This document shows, piece by piece, positions 1 through 13,200 of a stretch of 64,000 bases of DNA. The translations under genes and the position numbers were made by a program. The stretch is from Liolophura sinensis. Taxonomy: Eukaryota; Mollusca; Polyplacophora; Chitonida; Chitonidae. The stretch lies in NCBI RefSeq assembly GCF_032854445.1, contig NC_088300.1:68422984-68486983 (forward strand), read 5' to 3'. Position 1 is the first letter of the stretch; every line of letters begins with the position of its first letter. Below the pieces are notes generated by a model that did no database searches, was not told the origin of the DNA, and saw nothing but the letters and a program-made list of their open reading frames with translations.

Positions 1-507
1 AAGGTTCTTGAACTGTCCTCACTGCCTTGGGGCTACACCTTTACAACATCAACGGAATCTTAGTCGCCTCACTATAGGCATTTCATTGGAAGCTTCCACT
101 ATTACAACTTTGTGCTTCCAGTACTACAACTACATCAATCCAGTAACATGGTAGGGTTAACTGGGTGATAACAATGAGTCTCCGAGCACATATCTTCTTG
201 TTGTAAATCGATGTTTTGTAATCATGTAACCATGACATGTCTGACTTGCATACTTAAGACGGGCACGCTGTTTGGTAGGCTACATGTATCAACAGCTCCT
301 CGGTTTTGCACATCCCTGGTCAAAATGTACTACAATTATTTCAACTGACCTCAAACTGTCCCCCAAAGATGCCAGAGTCAACTCCGAAAAGATGAAGCTC
401 TTGATGACCTCTGGTATTGCGAGACTGTGATGCCTAAAGCTGGTCGACAACTCTTCTATATAAGGCCGTTTTAAGTGCTCTTCCTTAATGATCACTTCAG
501 TAGCCTT

Positions 508-672
508 ACGTGGGAAGGTCTGCCAGCAACCTGCGGATGGTCCTCGGTTTCCCCCGGATTCTTCTCGGTTGCCTCACACCATAATGCTGGTCGCCGTCGA
601 ACAAGTGGAATATTCTTGAGTACTGCGTAAAACACTATAAAAATAAATACATAAATAAATAAATAAATAAAG
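508..672 (+). repeat. SINE-A fragment (5'-truncated, plus)
   Basis: Carries the body and tail of the major SINE: GGGAAGGTCTGCCAGCAACC, then CCATAATGCTGGTCGCCGTC, TATTCTTGAGTACTGCG and an (AAAT)n tail. The tRNA-like head is missing. Confidence 0.85.
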
Positions 673-1045
673 TAAATCTTCTGTCAGGATGGTATACATA
701 ATGAGCTCGCTCTGAGATTGGAAATTTGTGCGTCAGTCACAGATGGGAAAGCTCGTCATTAATTTGCCACAGGACAATGGTTTATTCCAAGTACACATGT
801 TTTCGCCAGTCATTAAAATGACCATGAGGAAATCGGACAGAGCTCGGTGGAAACCCACCACCATACTGACTTGAACATAAAGAACATCTTAAGTGAAACG
901 TAAGCTAAATACGATAGATGCGCCTCATACTTAGACAACCACCAACAGAGATCGGAAGAGTGAACTGTAGAAAGATAGATGTGGATTAACAACGAAGAAA
1001 ACCCCAAAATGAATTATATACGTACACTACAACAACTAGTCCCCG

Positions 1046-1109
1046 TGTTATAAGTGAAATATTCTTGAGTACACTGTAAGTGCTAATGAAATAAATAAAT
1101 AAATAAACT
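1046..1109 (+). repeat. SINE-A 3' tail fragment
   Basis: Contains ATAAGTGAAATATTCTTGAG followed by an (AAAT)n tail; only about 65 bp remain. Confidence 0.7.
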
Positions 1110-2302
1110 TATAGTTATTCTTCCGCCCGAGAAAAAATCTGGGAAAAAACATCTGAGTAAGGGTCAAGTGCAAGGATTTTAAAGATGCTAAATCGTTATT
1201 TGTTGCCTGGAATTATTTTTAAATTGTCCATTCCGATGAACTCTACATGACGTCAATGGTCACATTCTGTTCTAGCAGGCCTACTGTAAATAGAATCCGA
1301 GGAAACATTTTACTTTGTCTAAAAATGAATATGTATAATGGTCGTTCATCTAGTATTTGACCTCATATTGTTGTTTCCGTTGTCTTTAAGACCAGCTGAC
1401 GATCAGCAGCCACACTCACTCGCCGAGACTCAGGGTCACTTGAATTCGATGTGTGCTGTGCATGTATTTTTTATTAAATAAAAAAACACGTATGAAGATA
1501 ACAGCCACAACAAGCACTTCACCAGCTAAACTAAAAGTAACATGTATACTTATATAATGTTGTTAGGGGCTGTTTTCAGAGCTAGTAACAAAGCTCTCAG
1601 CTGACGATGAATCCATGGCGGGAGATACTACTCCATTCCTTTGCGATGTGTGAAAGCGATGGTCTTCTCAGTCTATATATGTCTTGTAGATTATATAATA
1701 CAGCAATATATAATGTCTTCAAAATATGGGAAATAATCTTAGTTTTCGTCTATGATGCGTTCAGCTTAGCTGTTACGAGCGCTTTTTTTTTTTACAAAAA
1801 CCGCAGGACCGACCGCTCCGTCCGTAATGGCAAAATTACGTTTCCCTGAAGACCAGAATGATACTTGAATTGTCAAATTCCATTCAAAATTTATACATAT
1901 ATATGTTTGGAGTCATCCACCATCTATATCGTTAACGATGTTAGGAAGATGCAGTTTTTACATCATAGGTGTCTTAAATTTTTTAACCCTCTTCACATGT
2001 ATAAAAACGGAAGTCTTGTTATAATGTATGCATTAAAAGTCGCCGGCGTATAACAGACATAGTTTTTGAGTGGGACGTAAAACAGCAATCAAATAAATAA
2101 TTATGCAGTAAAAGTAGCAACTGCATGTTGAGCAAATACATTGTAATGCTGAAACATTGCTTTTCTATGTCCTTCCTGTAGAAAGTAGAAAATTTGAAGG
2201 TTTATATATTGCTCAGCATAAATACTCAAGCTTCTGAGACTAACGATAGTGAACGAATCTGTGTAGGTTTATTACGCTATCCAACATAAATAGGACCGCT
2301 TC

Positions 2303-2530
2303 GATGTCCAAGTGCTTAGAGCGTCCGCCTTGAAGTTTGAGACCCCTAGATCAAACTCCTGTCAGATCATACCAAAAACTGTAAAAATGATACTTGCTGC
2401 TGCCTCGCTTGGTGCTCAGCACTCAGAGGCTAGAGCAAGGAAACATGATTGGTTGGTCGGTGTCAGTATAATATGACTGGGTGGAGAGTTATTTTTGGTG
2501 TTTTCGGCATGATACTTCAGTATACAAAGA
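2303..2530 (+). repeat. SINE-B copy (second tRNA-derived SINE)
   Basis: A tRNA-like head (GCTTAGAGCGTCCGCCTTGA and a degenerate B-box) is followed by GTCAGATCATACCAA, a CTGCCTCGCTTGGTGCTCAG core and GTGTCAGTATAATATGACTG. The same order recurs at 49938-50215 and, inverted, at 24676-24975. It is truncated at the 3' end. Confidence 0.75.
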
Positions 2531-2665
2531 TAAAATAAAAGATAAAACAGGTAAAAGGCAACAACTGTACAAAATAACCCTCTACATGCCTAAATATACT
2601 TATTGTGTCTTGCCTGACACAATATGTGTTTAAAAATGTATTTTTCACAATAATTAACTCTTATT

Positions 2666-2737
2666 AACCGTCATGCTGGCCGCCGTCATATAAGTAAAAT
2701 ATTTTTGTGTTCGGCGTAAAACACCAATCAAATAAGC
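2666..2737 (+). repeat. SINE-A 3' tail fragment
   Basis: Contains CATGCTGGCCGCCGTCATAT and GGCGTAAAACACCAATCAAA, the 3' end of the major SINE. A still weaker copy lies at about 2040-2102. Confidence 0.75.
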
Positions 2738-4096
2738 CATGGCTTTCCATCCACCGTCAGACACTACAATTCACGATTTTGAGTTACTTGGGTAGCTTAT
2801 AAACTATATGGAAGTTTTGCACCATGACCATGTAATTCAGCCTTCATGCAAAAATTACTGGAACTGGATCTATCTAATTTCTATTTAACCACCCAAATCA
2901 TTTTTAATCCCAATGGGTTTCATTTTTTCAACAGTGTATACTGGTAGCATACAAAGACAAATACCGTGGAAATCATTATTATGTCCCTCGGCCATTAAGG
3001 CACACTTGTCGAGGTACTATAGTACGCCTAAATAAGGTAATGGAGGCACAAGCACTTATGGCTAATTGTTCCAATGGGGTAAAATCTCGAATTCTACGGT
3101 GGACTGTTGGATTGTTGTGATCAGTGGTGTCACGTCAGGTTTTTATATACCATGCACTCACCACGTAAACTTCTGCATTCTATAATACATATACATATGG
3201 AGATATAAATGCCTTCGTGGAATTCTAAATCTATGAACCTTACCCGAACAGACCTTCTTAGATTTAAATGCAGCTTACTCGGACGAACAAAACTATGAAA
3301 AATACCATAACAGTTTTCTATCTGATATGTACTTATTTTAAAATTTTCTTTAATTTTAAGTCACGATTAAACGTTAGTCGCTCTGTGTTTTTTCACAGTA
3401 CACAGTAATTCCAATAATGACCGTTATGTTGGCATGGATGACAATAATCTTTTAGAGGTCTTTTTAACACTAAACGATAAAAATCACTAACCCAAGATCA
3501 CTACATTATGGGTCAATATTTACGACAACATAGGTTAAGACAAGTTAGTACATTAAATCGGTAAAACTTTGCTACAGAACCAGTTAAAAAACATTATCAG
3601 TACAAAATGACTTCAGTATCGGCCGTCTGTAAAACACTGTTTGTTTTTGTAACATTATCGGTCAAACATTATGGATTGGTTATTACATTACAAGTATTAA
3701 CTACATTATCGGTCGCAACACCCGCCCGTTTTTGTCTGGATAATTGTAGCCCCCAGCTGAGGAGAAACCGTCAATATTATGTACTTCGGAGACCCCTTAA
3801 ATGCGGCCTTTTTTTTACCAATTAATACTACTAGGAAGGCACACAGCAAAGCTTCGCCGCATTGAAAACTCATTGGTGTGTTTTTAGTTAAAGTAATCAT
3901 AAACAAGGCAAGAAAAAACAAACTTTAGGCGTAAAAAATACCACATAACCTACAGTATATTGAGAGATACCGCATAACCTATATTAAGAGATGACTGCAA
4001 CGATGGCAAACCGGACATGTGTACAAGTAGTGAATACTACGTCACACAGTTAACAAGCTAAAGGTGTGGCGTCTTTTGACTCAGAAAAATCAAGGG

Positions 4097-4103
4097 TATA
4101 TAG
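4097..4103 (+). promoter_or_regulatory. TATA-like box upstream of RGM gene 1
   Basis: TATATAG lies about 95 nt before the ATG at 4196. An initiator-like TCAGGACTG follows about 25 nt downstream at 4125-4133. This is a position-based inference without transcript support. Confidence 0.4.
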
Positions 4104-4195
4104 CGTAAGGATTGTTCAGGACTGAGTCAGATTACAACAGCATTGACGGAGCAAAAGTAACTGACACAAGCTGTACAAAGGGCCATTACAAGAGA

Positions 4196-4250
4196 ATGCA
4201 TATAATGGGCTTTATATTTGGGATTATACTGACGTGCTTACTGGCAAATG
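4196..4250 (+). CDS. RGM: RGM gene 1 exon 1 (signal peptide)
   Basis: Encodes a hydrophobic leader (MGFIFGIILTCLLANG core) and ends AAT G before a consensus GTGAGT donor. The phase-1 end joins exactly to exon 2, giving ...ANGLDD. The 10.8-kb distance to exon 2 makes this the least certain exon. Confidence 0.65.
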
Positions 4251-7200
4251 GTGAGTGTTTTCTCCATTTATTTTTATCTTCAAAGAAATTGATTTATTAA
4301 GGTTTTATTATATTATATTAAAACGCGCGAACGATTTCAAGTATGGCAGTGTCAGAAACAGGCTTTATAGTAAAGTCAACAGCAGTTCAGGTAACTGGTG
4401 TCACCCTCCTTCAGATCATGTTGAACTTCGCTCAATACACAGCTTCAAATTGGTTTTTTAAATATGATCGAACTATGGACTTTAACATTATGAACTAGAA
4501 ACAGTGTTCTAATTTTATTTTCCTAGCAAGAAAATGAACTTTAAACATATATCCATGCGTAGACTCTGCGCTGTTTAGGGACAGTGACTAAAGACAATTT
4601 TGGCAGCAAGTCTGACTGATTTCACGAACAGCTGAATATAGGCGACTAGCTAAAGGAAACAAACTATAGTTGTGTTCACTCCATGCAACACCCAGAATAC
4701 AACGCATGGATATCTACAAGTATTTATGCAAAAATGGCGGACTGAGAGATGCATGCATCTGTGTGTGAAGTAAACAGGCTCCTATACTGCATGCACGTGA
4801 TCGGGAAAGACTCATCCGGAAACTCTCCCGGGTTCGTATCAAAGCCAAGCTGGCTCTACACATCCTATTTAGAACATCGGGATAGGCCGGTTGCTCTGAT
4901 GTAATTAAGTGCAGTTTTCCTCCGTCGTTGTGCTGGTGAAAGAAGCTTTGCTCTGCCGAACCGCTAGACTCTGAGTCACACATAATTTTCTGTAATCAGC
5001 AGGCCGTGCAGTGCCTTACCCCAGGCAGTGTTGCAAAATGTTACGAGAACGAGTTCACGCTGTTCAGATGCACACGGTCATACATCTCATTAACGTCAGT
5101 TTGGAAGGCTTTCAATGTGTTAATTTTTCATTCTTCCTAGTTGACACAATGTTTAAACATTTTGTCTTTCCCTTTTCCTTTTTTCAGGTCTAAACCACAA
5201 CAATTTAGGGTCATGCTACCATACTCCTCACTAAACACCACTCTGTACCCTCGGTCTACATTATTGATTAGAGGTAGCAAATTTTGGATAAAAAATGTTT
5301 AACAGCCGCCAAGGTCATGTAAAGCCAATGTAGCGAGCGGCCCATACGCTGCGAGAAGTGTGTGATTCATTTCAATATAAGTATATATGCACAGCGCATC
5401 TTTCACTCTTCGATTCGCTGCTATGGAACCATATATATGTAAGTGCAATTTTCAGATACACTTCTTCCTCTTTGTATAGTACAACCAACCAGCGAGGGCG
5501 CCGTATGCGTTATTGGCGAATTGTTGCTTATCATCGTAGTTAAAATGCCTTTAGGTTTGTTTTATGTCGCATGCACTTGATACAGCGTAGGTTTGGTTTA
5601 TTTGATTTTTAAGTTTAAACAGATAAATAGGTCTACATTTAGTGTCCCTTGTGACTATAACCTTATGAACCATGTGTGGCTAGAGGTTTGGCGGTAGTTA
5701 AGGACTAGGTATAAAATCATACAGTGGCCCTGTGCATGTCAACATCTGCAAAATAAAAGATAATGGCTTATAACTAAGCCGTTATATATTTTCCGATAGA
5801 AGGGGCAGAATGGATCAGCGGTATGGTGGGGTGGGGGATGGGGGATGTGAGAAGTGTTTAGGAAGCGGCATCAAGCTTTTAATGATGTTATTCGTATAAA
5901 AAAATTTCAAAAATGTTTTATCAAGCTAACTTTTGAGAACATTTCTTTTGGATTAGGAGTCCGAAGTCAAAACCTAATCTTGAATGGCGAAAGAAGTTTT
6001 ACAACGAGCTGCGGGAACAGCTCATTATTGATCAACGCCTGGCGCTATGGAGGGGTGTGTCAAGAACTCCTTGAGGTCTGGTATGAAGACTCAGTCAGAC
6101 CGTCCTTCAGCTTTACGAACCAAAGACGACCTTTGGAGTACCAGGATCTTGCCACACGTTATTTTTGGGGCAAAATTTGCAAGTAAGTGACGAATTTGCA
6201 GCACAATGAACGTCAATAATTCTTGAAGATATTTGTTGTGAAATTAGAATGAAAGTAATAATAAGCGGAAAGAACATTAAAGTATATCAGAAACTACATT
6301 AGTTATGTTTTAAAACCTTGTTTTGTTTATTTATTTATTGATTGGTGTTTTACGCCGCACTCAAGAATAGGTCACTCATACGACGGCGGCCAGCATTATG
6401 GTGGGTGGAAACCGGGCAGAACCCGGGAGAAACCCATGACCATCCGCAGAATGCTAGCAGATCCCCCACGAACTTGTTTTGTAGTGAGTGATATTGTGTC
6501 ACATGCTTCAATAATACGGTGGTCCATATGGACCATGTTGACAATGGTGGATCCCAGTTTAGTTGGCATATAGTTTCCAGTGGGTTTTCAATCAAAGATT
6601 ACTTCCTGTCTGTTTGATTGTATTTTGATAACTGATTATATCCAAATAATAAATATAAACTAAGTATATAAATATTAAGAAGTGATACACACCACGCAAA
6701 ACATGTTCGAAACTGCATATTATCTTGAGTTTTCAATGGTTGTTTTGGAAGATTTATTTGTAAAGATGTTAGCTGTGTACGTTGTGTTACTGATCACTGT
6801 TTGTGAAGATGTTAGCTGTGTACGTTGTGTTATTGATAACTGGTTGTTTGTTAGTTGTGTACGTTGCAGGGGCGAAGGAAGCAATTTCAATATGGGGCAG
6901 GGGGAGGTGGGGGTAGTGTGGAGGAGTTCCAACAAAAAAGGCGAGGGTCCAGGGGCCGCCAAGGCCTCGGAAGCTCTGAAGGAGCGTTATCGCCTTAGAG
7001 ACGATTTGCCTTGTCTTAGATATGCTAATTGAAGTGTTATTGACGTCTAGCTCAGTTATTGAGGCTTTTACGTGGAGAACCACGGGTCAACAAAGGACAT
7101 TGTAACAATTTATCCAGAATTCAACATTAAATTTATGCAGGCTGGAGAAAGGTTGGTGTAGATTGACTAATACAAGCATTTAACTCGTATGGAGTAGAAT

Positions 7201-10200
7201 CGGTGGAAAGAAACATCCATGTTTTTGCTGGGCCTTGGTGGTAACCTTGCCGGCCTTTTAGCGCTGGCTTGCTTTTGATTGAAATCAATGTCACATACAC
7301 TTTTTGATCAAGCCTTTGGCTCAGAAAAAAGGCGTGCGTCTGATTTAGGGGAATTGTCAGTAACGCGCCAAAGTCGGTGGTTTGCTTATCTTTTCTTCAC
7401 TGATAAATCTTGCAACCCGTCCTAAGTGAAATGATTTTGGAATGACGATAAACCATAATGAAATAAATAACTCAACACCGATGAGTGCATATATTGTATA
7501 AATATATTAATTATTCTGCTTTTTGGGCTAAAAAGAACTGCAACGTCATCGCATTGATACACAGTCACTAAATTAGAAAATAAGATTGTGTTTGGAGACA
7601 AATTAGTCCACTTTTTTTCTCAAAATACACCGTAGATGATTTGCGCTTCCATGGGAGAATTGTATATATTAATATATGCTACTTCTATGTGTGTACTGAA
7701 AGTTAAAAGCAAGCAACCCTACATGAACCTATGTAATTTAGGCACATTATCAGTTTGGAAAAACAGGTATATATAACTTCGTGACACAATATCATGTGAC
7801 CTGGAAAAGCAAAATCTTTGAGAAATAATCAAAATTAAAACCTTACGACAATTGCATCTATGGTTGTATGGATGCAGAAAATATAAAAACGACACTGCAG
7901 AAAAATTGTTATTTTAAAAAGATCATTATTTCAGTACATGTGGCATGGACATTTGTACTACAAAAAAAAAAAACGCCTACATGAGTAACTCTCATGAAAA
8001 AGGAAAACAATAAAATGAACTATATGTCAAACTCCATGAAAAATGTCCAGGTGGTTGGATTTATTTTAAAGTTGCACTCCACGAAGTTTGTCAGGCGGCT
8101 CCATTTCAATCGACTGACGAGTCCCATTTGAGGGAGTTAACTCATAAACATACATAAATATGTAGGCCCAAGGAAGGAAAAAACATGTAGGCCCTATATT
8201 AATAGTAATGTGCACTGGGAAAGTTTACCATGTTTAGTTTACCGAGAAAATATATTTGCAATAGTGTGATGTTTTATTCGGCGAAGGGGCCTGTTTGTGT
8301 TACGAGTATATATAATTTCCGGAACGTGAAAAGTTGGGGGGGGGGGCAAAATATATGCTGCCTCCCCTCCACTTTTAAAAGCCCCCCCGCTTCCTACGCC
8401 CCTGCGTTGTGTTATTGATCACTGGTTGTTTCTAAAGAGGTTAGTTGTGTACGTTGTGTTATTGATCACTTAGTTTGTGAAGATCTTAGTTGTGTACGTT
8501 GTGTTATTGATAACTGATTGTTTGTGAAGATGTTAGCTGTGTACGTTGTGTTATTGATCACTGGTTGTTTGTGAAGATGCTAGTTGTGTACGTTGTGTTG
8601 TTGATCACTGTTTGTTTATGAAGAGGTAAGGCCTGTTGTGCTGAGGCTGGTTTGTTTGTCTGTGAAAATGTTAGGCGTGCTGTGGTATATGTCAGGGGTT
8701 GTCTTCGATTAGACCAGTCGTGTTGTGGTATATGTCAGGGGTTGTCTTCGATTAGACCAGTCGTGTTGTGGTATATGTCAGGGGCTGTCTTCGATTAGGC
8801 CTGTCGTGTTGTGGTATTGGTCAGGAGTTGTCTTCGATTAGGCCAGTCGTGTTGTGGTATTGGTCAGGGGTTGTCTTCAATTAGGTATTGGTCAGGGACT
8901 CTCTTCGATTAGGCCAGTCGTGTTGTGGTATTGGTCAGGGGTTTTCTGCGATTAGGCCTGTCGTGTTGTGGTAGTGGTCAGGGGCTGTCTTCGATTAGGC
9001 CAATCGTGTTAAGGTATTGGTGAGTGGTTGTCTTCGATTAGACCAGTCGTGTTGTGGTATTGCTCAGGGGCTGTCTTCGATTAGGCAAGTCGTGTTGTGA
9101 TATTGTTGACGGTTTGTCATCGATTAGACTAGCAGAGTTGTGGTACTGCTGAGGGGTTGTCTTCGATTAGACCAGTCGTGTTGTGGTATTGGTATTGATC
9201 TTCAGTCGTGTTGTGGTGTCAGTAATTCTGTTCGATTAGGGTAGTCGTGTTGTGGTATTGGTAAGGAGTTGTCTTTGATTAGACTAGTCGTGTTTTGGTA
9301 TTTTTGAGGGGTTGTCTTCTATTAGAGTAGTAGTGTTGTGGTATTGGCTGTTTTCTATTAGGGTAGTCGTGTTGTGGTATTGATGAGGGGGCTGTCTTCT
9401 ATTAGGGTAGTCATGTTGTGGTATTGGTAAGGGGCTGTCTTCTATTAAGATAGTCGTGTTGTGGTATAGGTAAGGGACTGTCTTCTATTAGGGTAGTCGT
9501 GTTGTGGTATTGATGAGGGGCTATCTTCTATTAGGGTAGTCGTGTTGTGGTATTGGTGAAGGCTATCTTCTGTTAGGGTAGTCGTGTTATGGTATTGATG
9601 AGGGGGCTGTCTTCTGTTAGGGTAGTCGTGTTGTGGTAGTGGTGAGGGGCTGTCTTCTATTAGAGTAGTCGTGTTGTGGTATTGATGATGGGGCTGTCTT
9701 CTATTAGGGTTGTCGTGTTGTGGTATTGGTGAGGGGCTATCGTCTATTAGGGTGGTCGTGTTGTGATATTGGTAAGAGGCTGTCTGCTATTAGGTCAGTC
9801 GTGTTGTGGTATTGGCGAGGGGCTGTCTTCTATTAGGGTAGTCGTGTTGTGGTATTGGTGAGAGGCTGTCTTCTATTAAAGTAGTCGTGTTGTGGTATTG
9901 GTAAGAGTCTGTCTTCTATTATGGTAGTCGTGTTGTGGTATTGGTGAGGGTCTATCTTCTATTAAAGTAGTCGTGATGTGGTTTTGGTAAGAGGCTGTCT
10001 TCCATTAGGGTAGTCGTGTTGTGGTATTGATGAGGGGGCTATCTTCTATTAGGGTAGTCGTGTTGTGGTATTGGTGAAGGGCTATCTTCTGTTAGGGTAG
10101 TCGTGTTGTGGTATTGGTAAGAGGCTGTCTTCCATTAGGGTAGTCGTGTTGTTGTATTGGTAAGAGGCTGTCTTCCATTAGGGTAGTCGTGTTGTGGTAT

Positions 10201-13200
10201 TGGTAAGAGGCTGTCTTCCATTAGGGTAGTCGTGTTGTGGTATTGGTAAGAGGCTGTCTTCTATTAGGGTAATCGTGTTGTGGTATTGATGAGGGGGCTG
10301 TCTTCTATTAGGGTAGTCGTGTTGTGGTATTGGTGAGGGGCTGTCTTCTGTTAGGTCAGTCGTGTTGTGGTATTGGTAAGGCTGTCTTCTATTAGGGTAG
10401 TCATGTTGCTATTGGCTACTGGTTGTTTATGAAAAGTTCAGTTCGTTGTGTTTAAGGCCATTTTTTCTCTGTGAGTGTTATGTTATGGCTTATCACAGTT
10501 GCTTTTCTAAACCTGCCCTAACAGAATTCACGCTGATGTTGATTTCCGCCAGCATATTGCTGGCCACCGTCCTGTAAGTGGAATACTCTTGAGTACGATG
10601 TAAAACATCAGTCAAATAAGTAGATGAACGATTGCTGTTTACACATTCAAATACGTTAGTGTTGTTTTTGTTAAGGTGGGGGCACACCGTAGGAGAATGT
10701 TACGACAGCCTCCTTCCCCAGTGTGAGGCCGGTATTGGGACTGAGCTTCTCAACAACCCCAGTTTCATCCCTCTAAAGAGATCACGCTGTTTTACTGAGG
10801 GGAGACCGCGTTGGTCATCGTTACAGGCTTTCTACCGCAGAACGTGCCAAGGCACAACAGTTAAACCCGACATTCAACAAAGTGAGTAGTCCTTCAGATT
10901 TTCATAAAGCGACATTTACAAGGATTTGGGAATGAAGCTTCAGTATGTATAACTGGCTTAAAACTTGGGGGAAATGGTAGTCTTTCAATACTGATTTATA
11001 GGCTTTCACGATATATTATACAGTTCAAACGACATTCTTTGTTTTGGAAGTGTGTATTAGGGTAGTTGAGAGGGCGTGGCAGGGGCCGCGGAACCGGGGG
11101 GGCTGGGGGGGCTGAAGCCCCCCCACTTTTTCCTAACCAAATGTTTTTTAAAAATGTCCACAAACATTCCAAGTTCAATGAAATTAAAATTTAGTTGCGG
11201 CATTATTATTGATCTGATATTTTACGGGGCCAGGGCCACATAGTCAGTACTGTACCGTAACGTTTAACATGACTCCATTTTCCATGGAGGCTTTGCGTCG
11301 CGATCTGATAAACAGTGGGATTGCAGAGGTACCGGATTTCGATACCGGTACGTTAAGACAACAACACCAATCACTCTTTATCTCTCTTTTGAGCTTTAGT
11401 TTTCACGGAAGTAAACTATAAAGTTGGCATCATAACATGCAGGCCTCGCTCTTTTAACAGACAGCGTAACACTGATGTTGCCATTTATCTAGTTTGAACT
11501 GTTTTTGTGCAAATAAGCATTTTACCGGATGTATAGATGGCACTGCAGGTCAAACCCCAAAAATACCTAGTGAAGTGTTCTGAGCCAAGGTGAACTTCAG
11601 AGGCGTTCCGGCAGCTATATGGTTGTATTACCCATACATGCAGCTTTGACGTAGTCTATGTCAGGTCTATAGATAGACTGAGTGTATCAGTGTCGCTTTC
11701 AAAAACGCACCAACATTTAAATATGTCACAAAACGCAGGAGCAAAAAAAAGCGAAGCTTACAGCCTGATATAGCTTCTTTTTTCGCCTCAAAATCACAGC
11801 GTGTTGACGAAATTCCGACACTCGCTGATGATGAGAGCCAGCCATGTACCTCACACGGGCAAACTGCGGAGAAGACCGAGTCCACTACGGCCGGTGAGCT
11901 TTCAGAAACAACACCTGCCACCCAAAAATCTGGTCCTAATGCCGATAGTCCCCATTCGTTGGATGGTATGGCTATGCGTGAGCCAGTCTCTACTTCGCCT
12001 AACCAGCCGTCAAATTTTAATTTCCCAAACAGGATGTTCGGGAAACAGCAGCGATCTTTTCAACCTCAGTGGTTCAAAGCCTTTTCTTGGCTGCATTATC
12101 TGGAATATAATGACACTGTATTATGTCACACTTGTGTCACTGCTGACGAGCAGCGCAAACTTGGTAACGCCAAATATGCTGAGAAGGCATTTCTCATAAA
12201 TGGATTTTCCAACTGGAAAAAAGCCCTTGAAAAATTCCGTGATCATCAGAAATCCCAGTGCCACAAACTGGCTGTTCAGAGCGTTGAGTTACCACAACAA
12301 TGTGGAGATATCGGAGAGCGGTTGGATACTGCACTAGCAGCTGAAAAAAAGTGGAACCGCTCCATTTTAGTGAAGATTTTAGAGAACCTTAGGCTGATGG
12401 GGAGACAGGGGCTTTCACTGCAAGGCAGCACAGACGAAGACTCCAATTTTATACAGATTTTGAAACTCAGGGCAATCGATGACCCATCTATTTTGAAATG
12501 GTTAGAAAAAAAACTGGCAAATATACCTCCCATGATATCCAAAATGAGTTACTCAAAATCATGGCCAACATCATAGTGAAAGATATTGCAACATCGATAA
12601 AGTCTGCTGGATTTTTCGCTATTCTCTCAGATGAATGCACAGATATATCAAACAAGGAGCAATTAACAGTCTGTCTGAGGTGGATTGACAAAGCCTTAGA
12701 GCCACATGAAGACTTTGTCGGGTTTTACCACATCCCTAACATAAACGCAGACACTATTGTCGGCGCTATTAAAGACACCTTAACAAGACTGGATCTGTCT
12801 CTCAATAACTGCAGGGGGCAGTGCTACGATGCTGGGGGACCTATGGCCGGGTGGAAAAATGGTGTGGCTGCTCAAATCAAGGCTCAATCAGTGAATGCAC
12901 ATTTCACTCACTGTCATGGGCACGCACTTAGTTTGGCCGTAAAGGATACAACTAGTGGCTGCAAGCTGCTACGCGATGCCATGGACACAACCAGAGAAAT
13001 CTGTAAACTAATAAAGCTTTCTCCTAAACGCCAGGAAAAACTGGAACAACTCAAGGCCGAGATGCAACTGGACACACCTGGGCTCAAAGTTTTGTGTCCA
13101 ACTAGATGGACAATCCGAGCTGAAAGTTACAAACGCATCCTAGAAAACTATGATGCGCTTCAGTTAGAATGGGATGAATGTTTGGAGGGCAAACTAGATT

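Larger units (their letters stand above)
1..4096. other. non-coding upstream region
   Basis: No convincing exon was found on either strand. Short open frames here lack splice context or family resemblance. The region holds several 3'-end fragments of the major SINE and one copy of a second SINE, listed separately, in otherwise unique AT-rich sequence. Confidence 0.5.

Noticed and set aside
4714-4983. 89-codon minus-strand frame
   Set aside because: No splice context, family resemblance or paralogue; lies in an intron.
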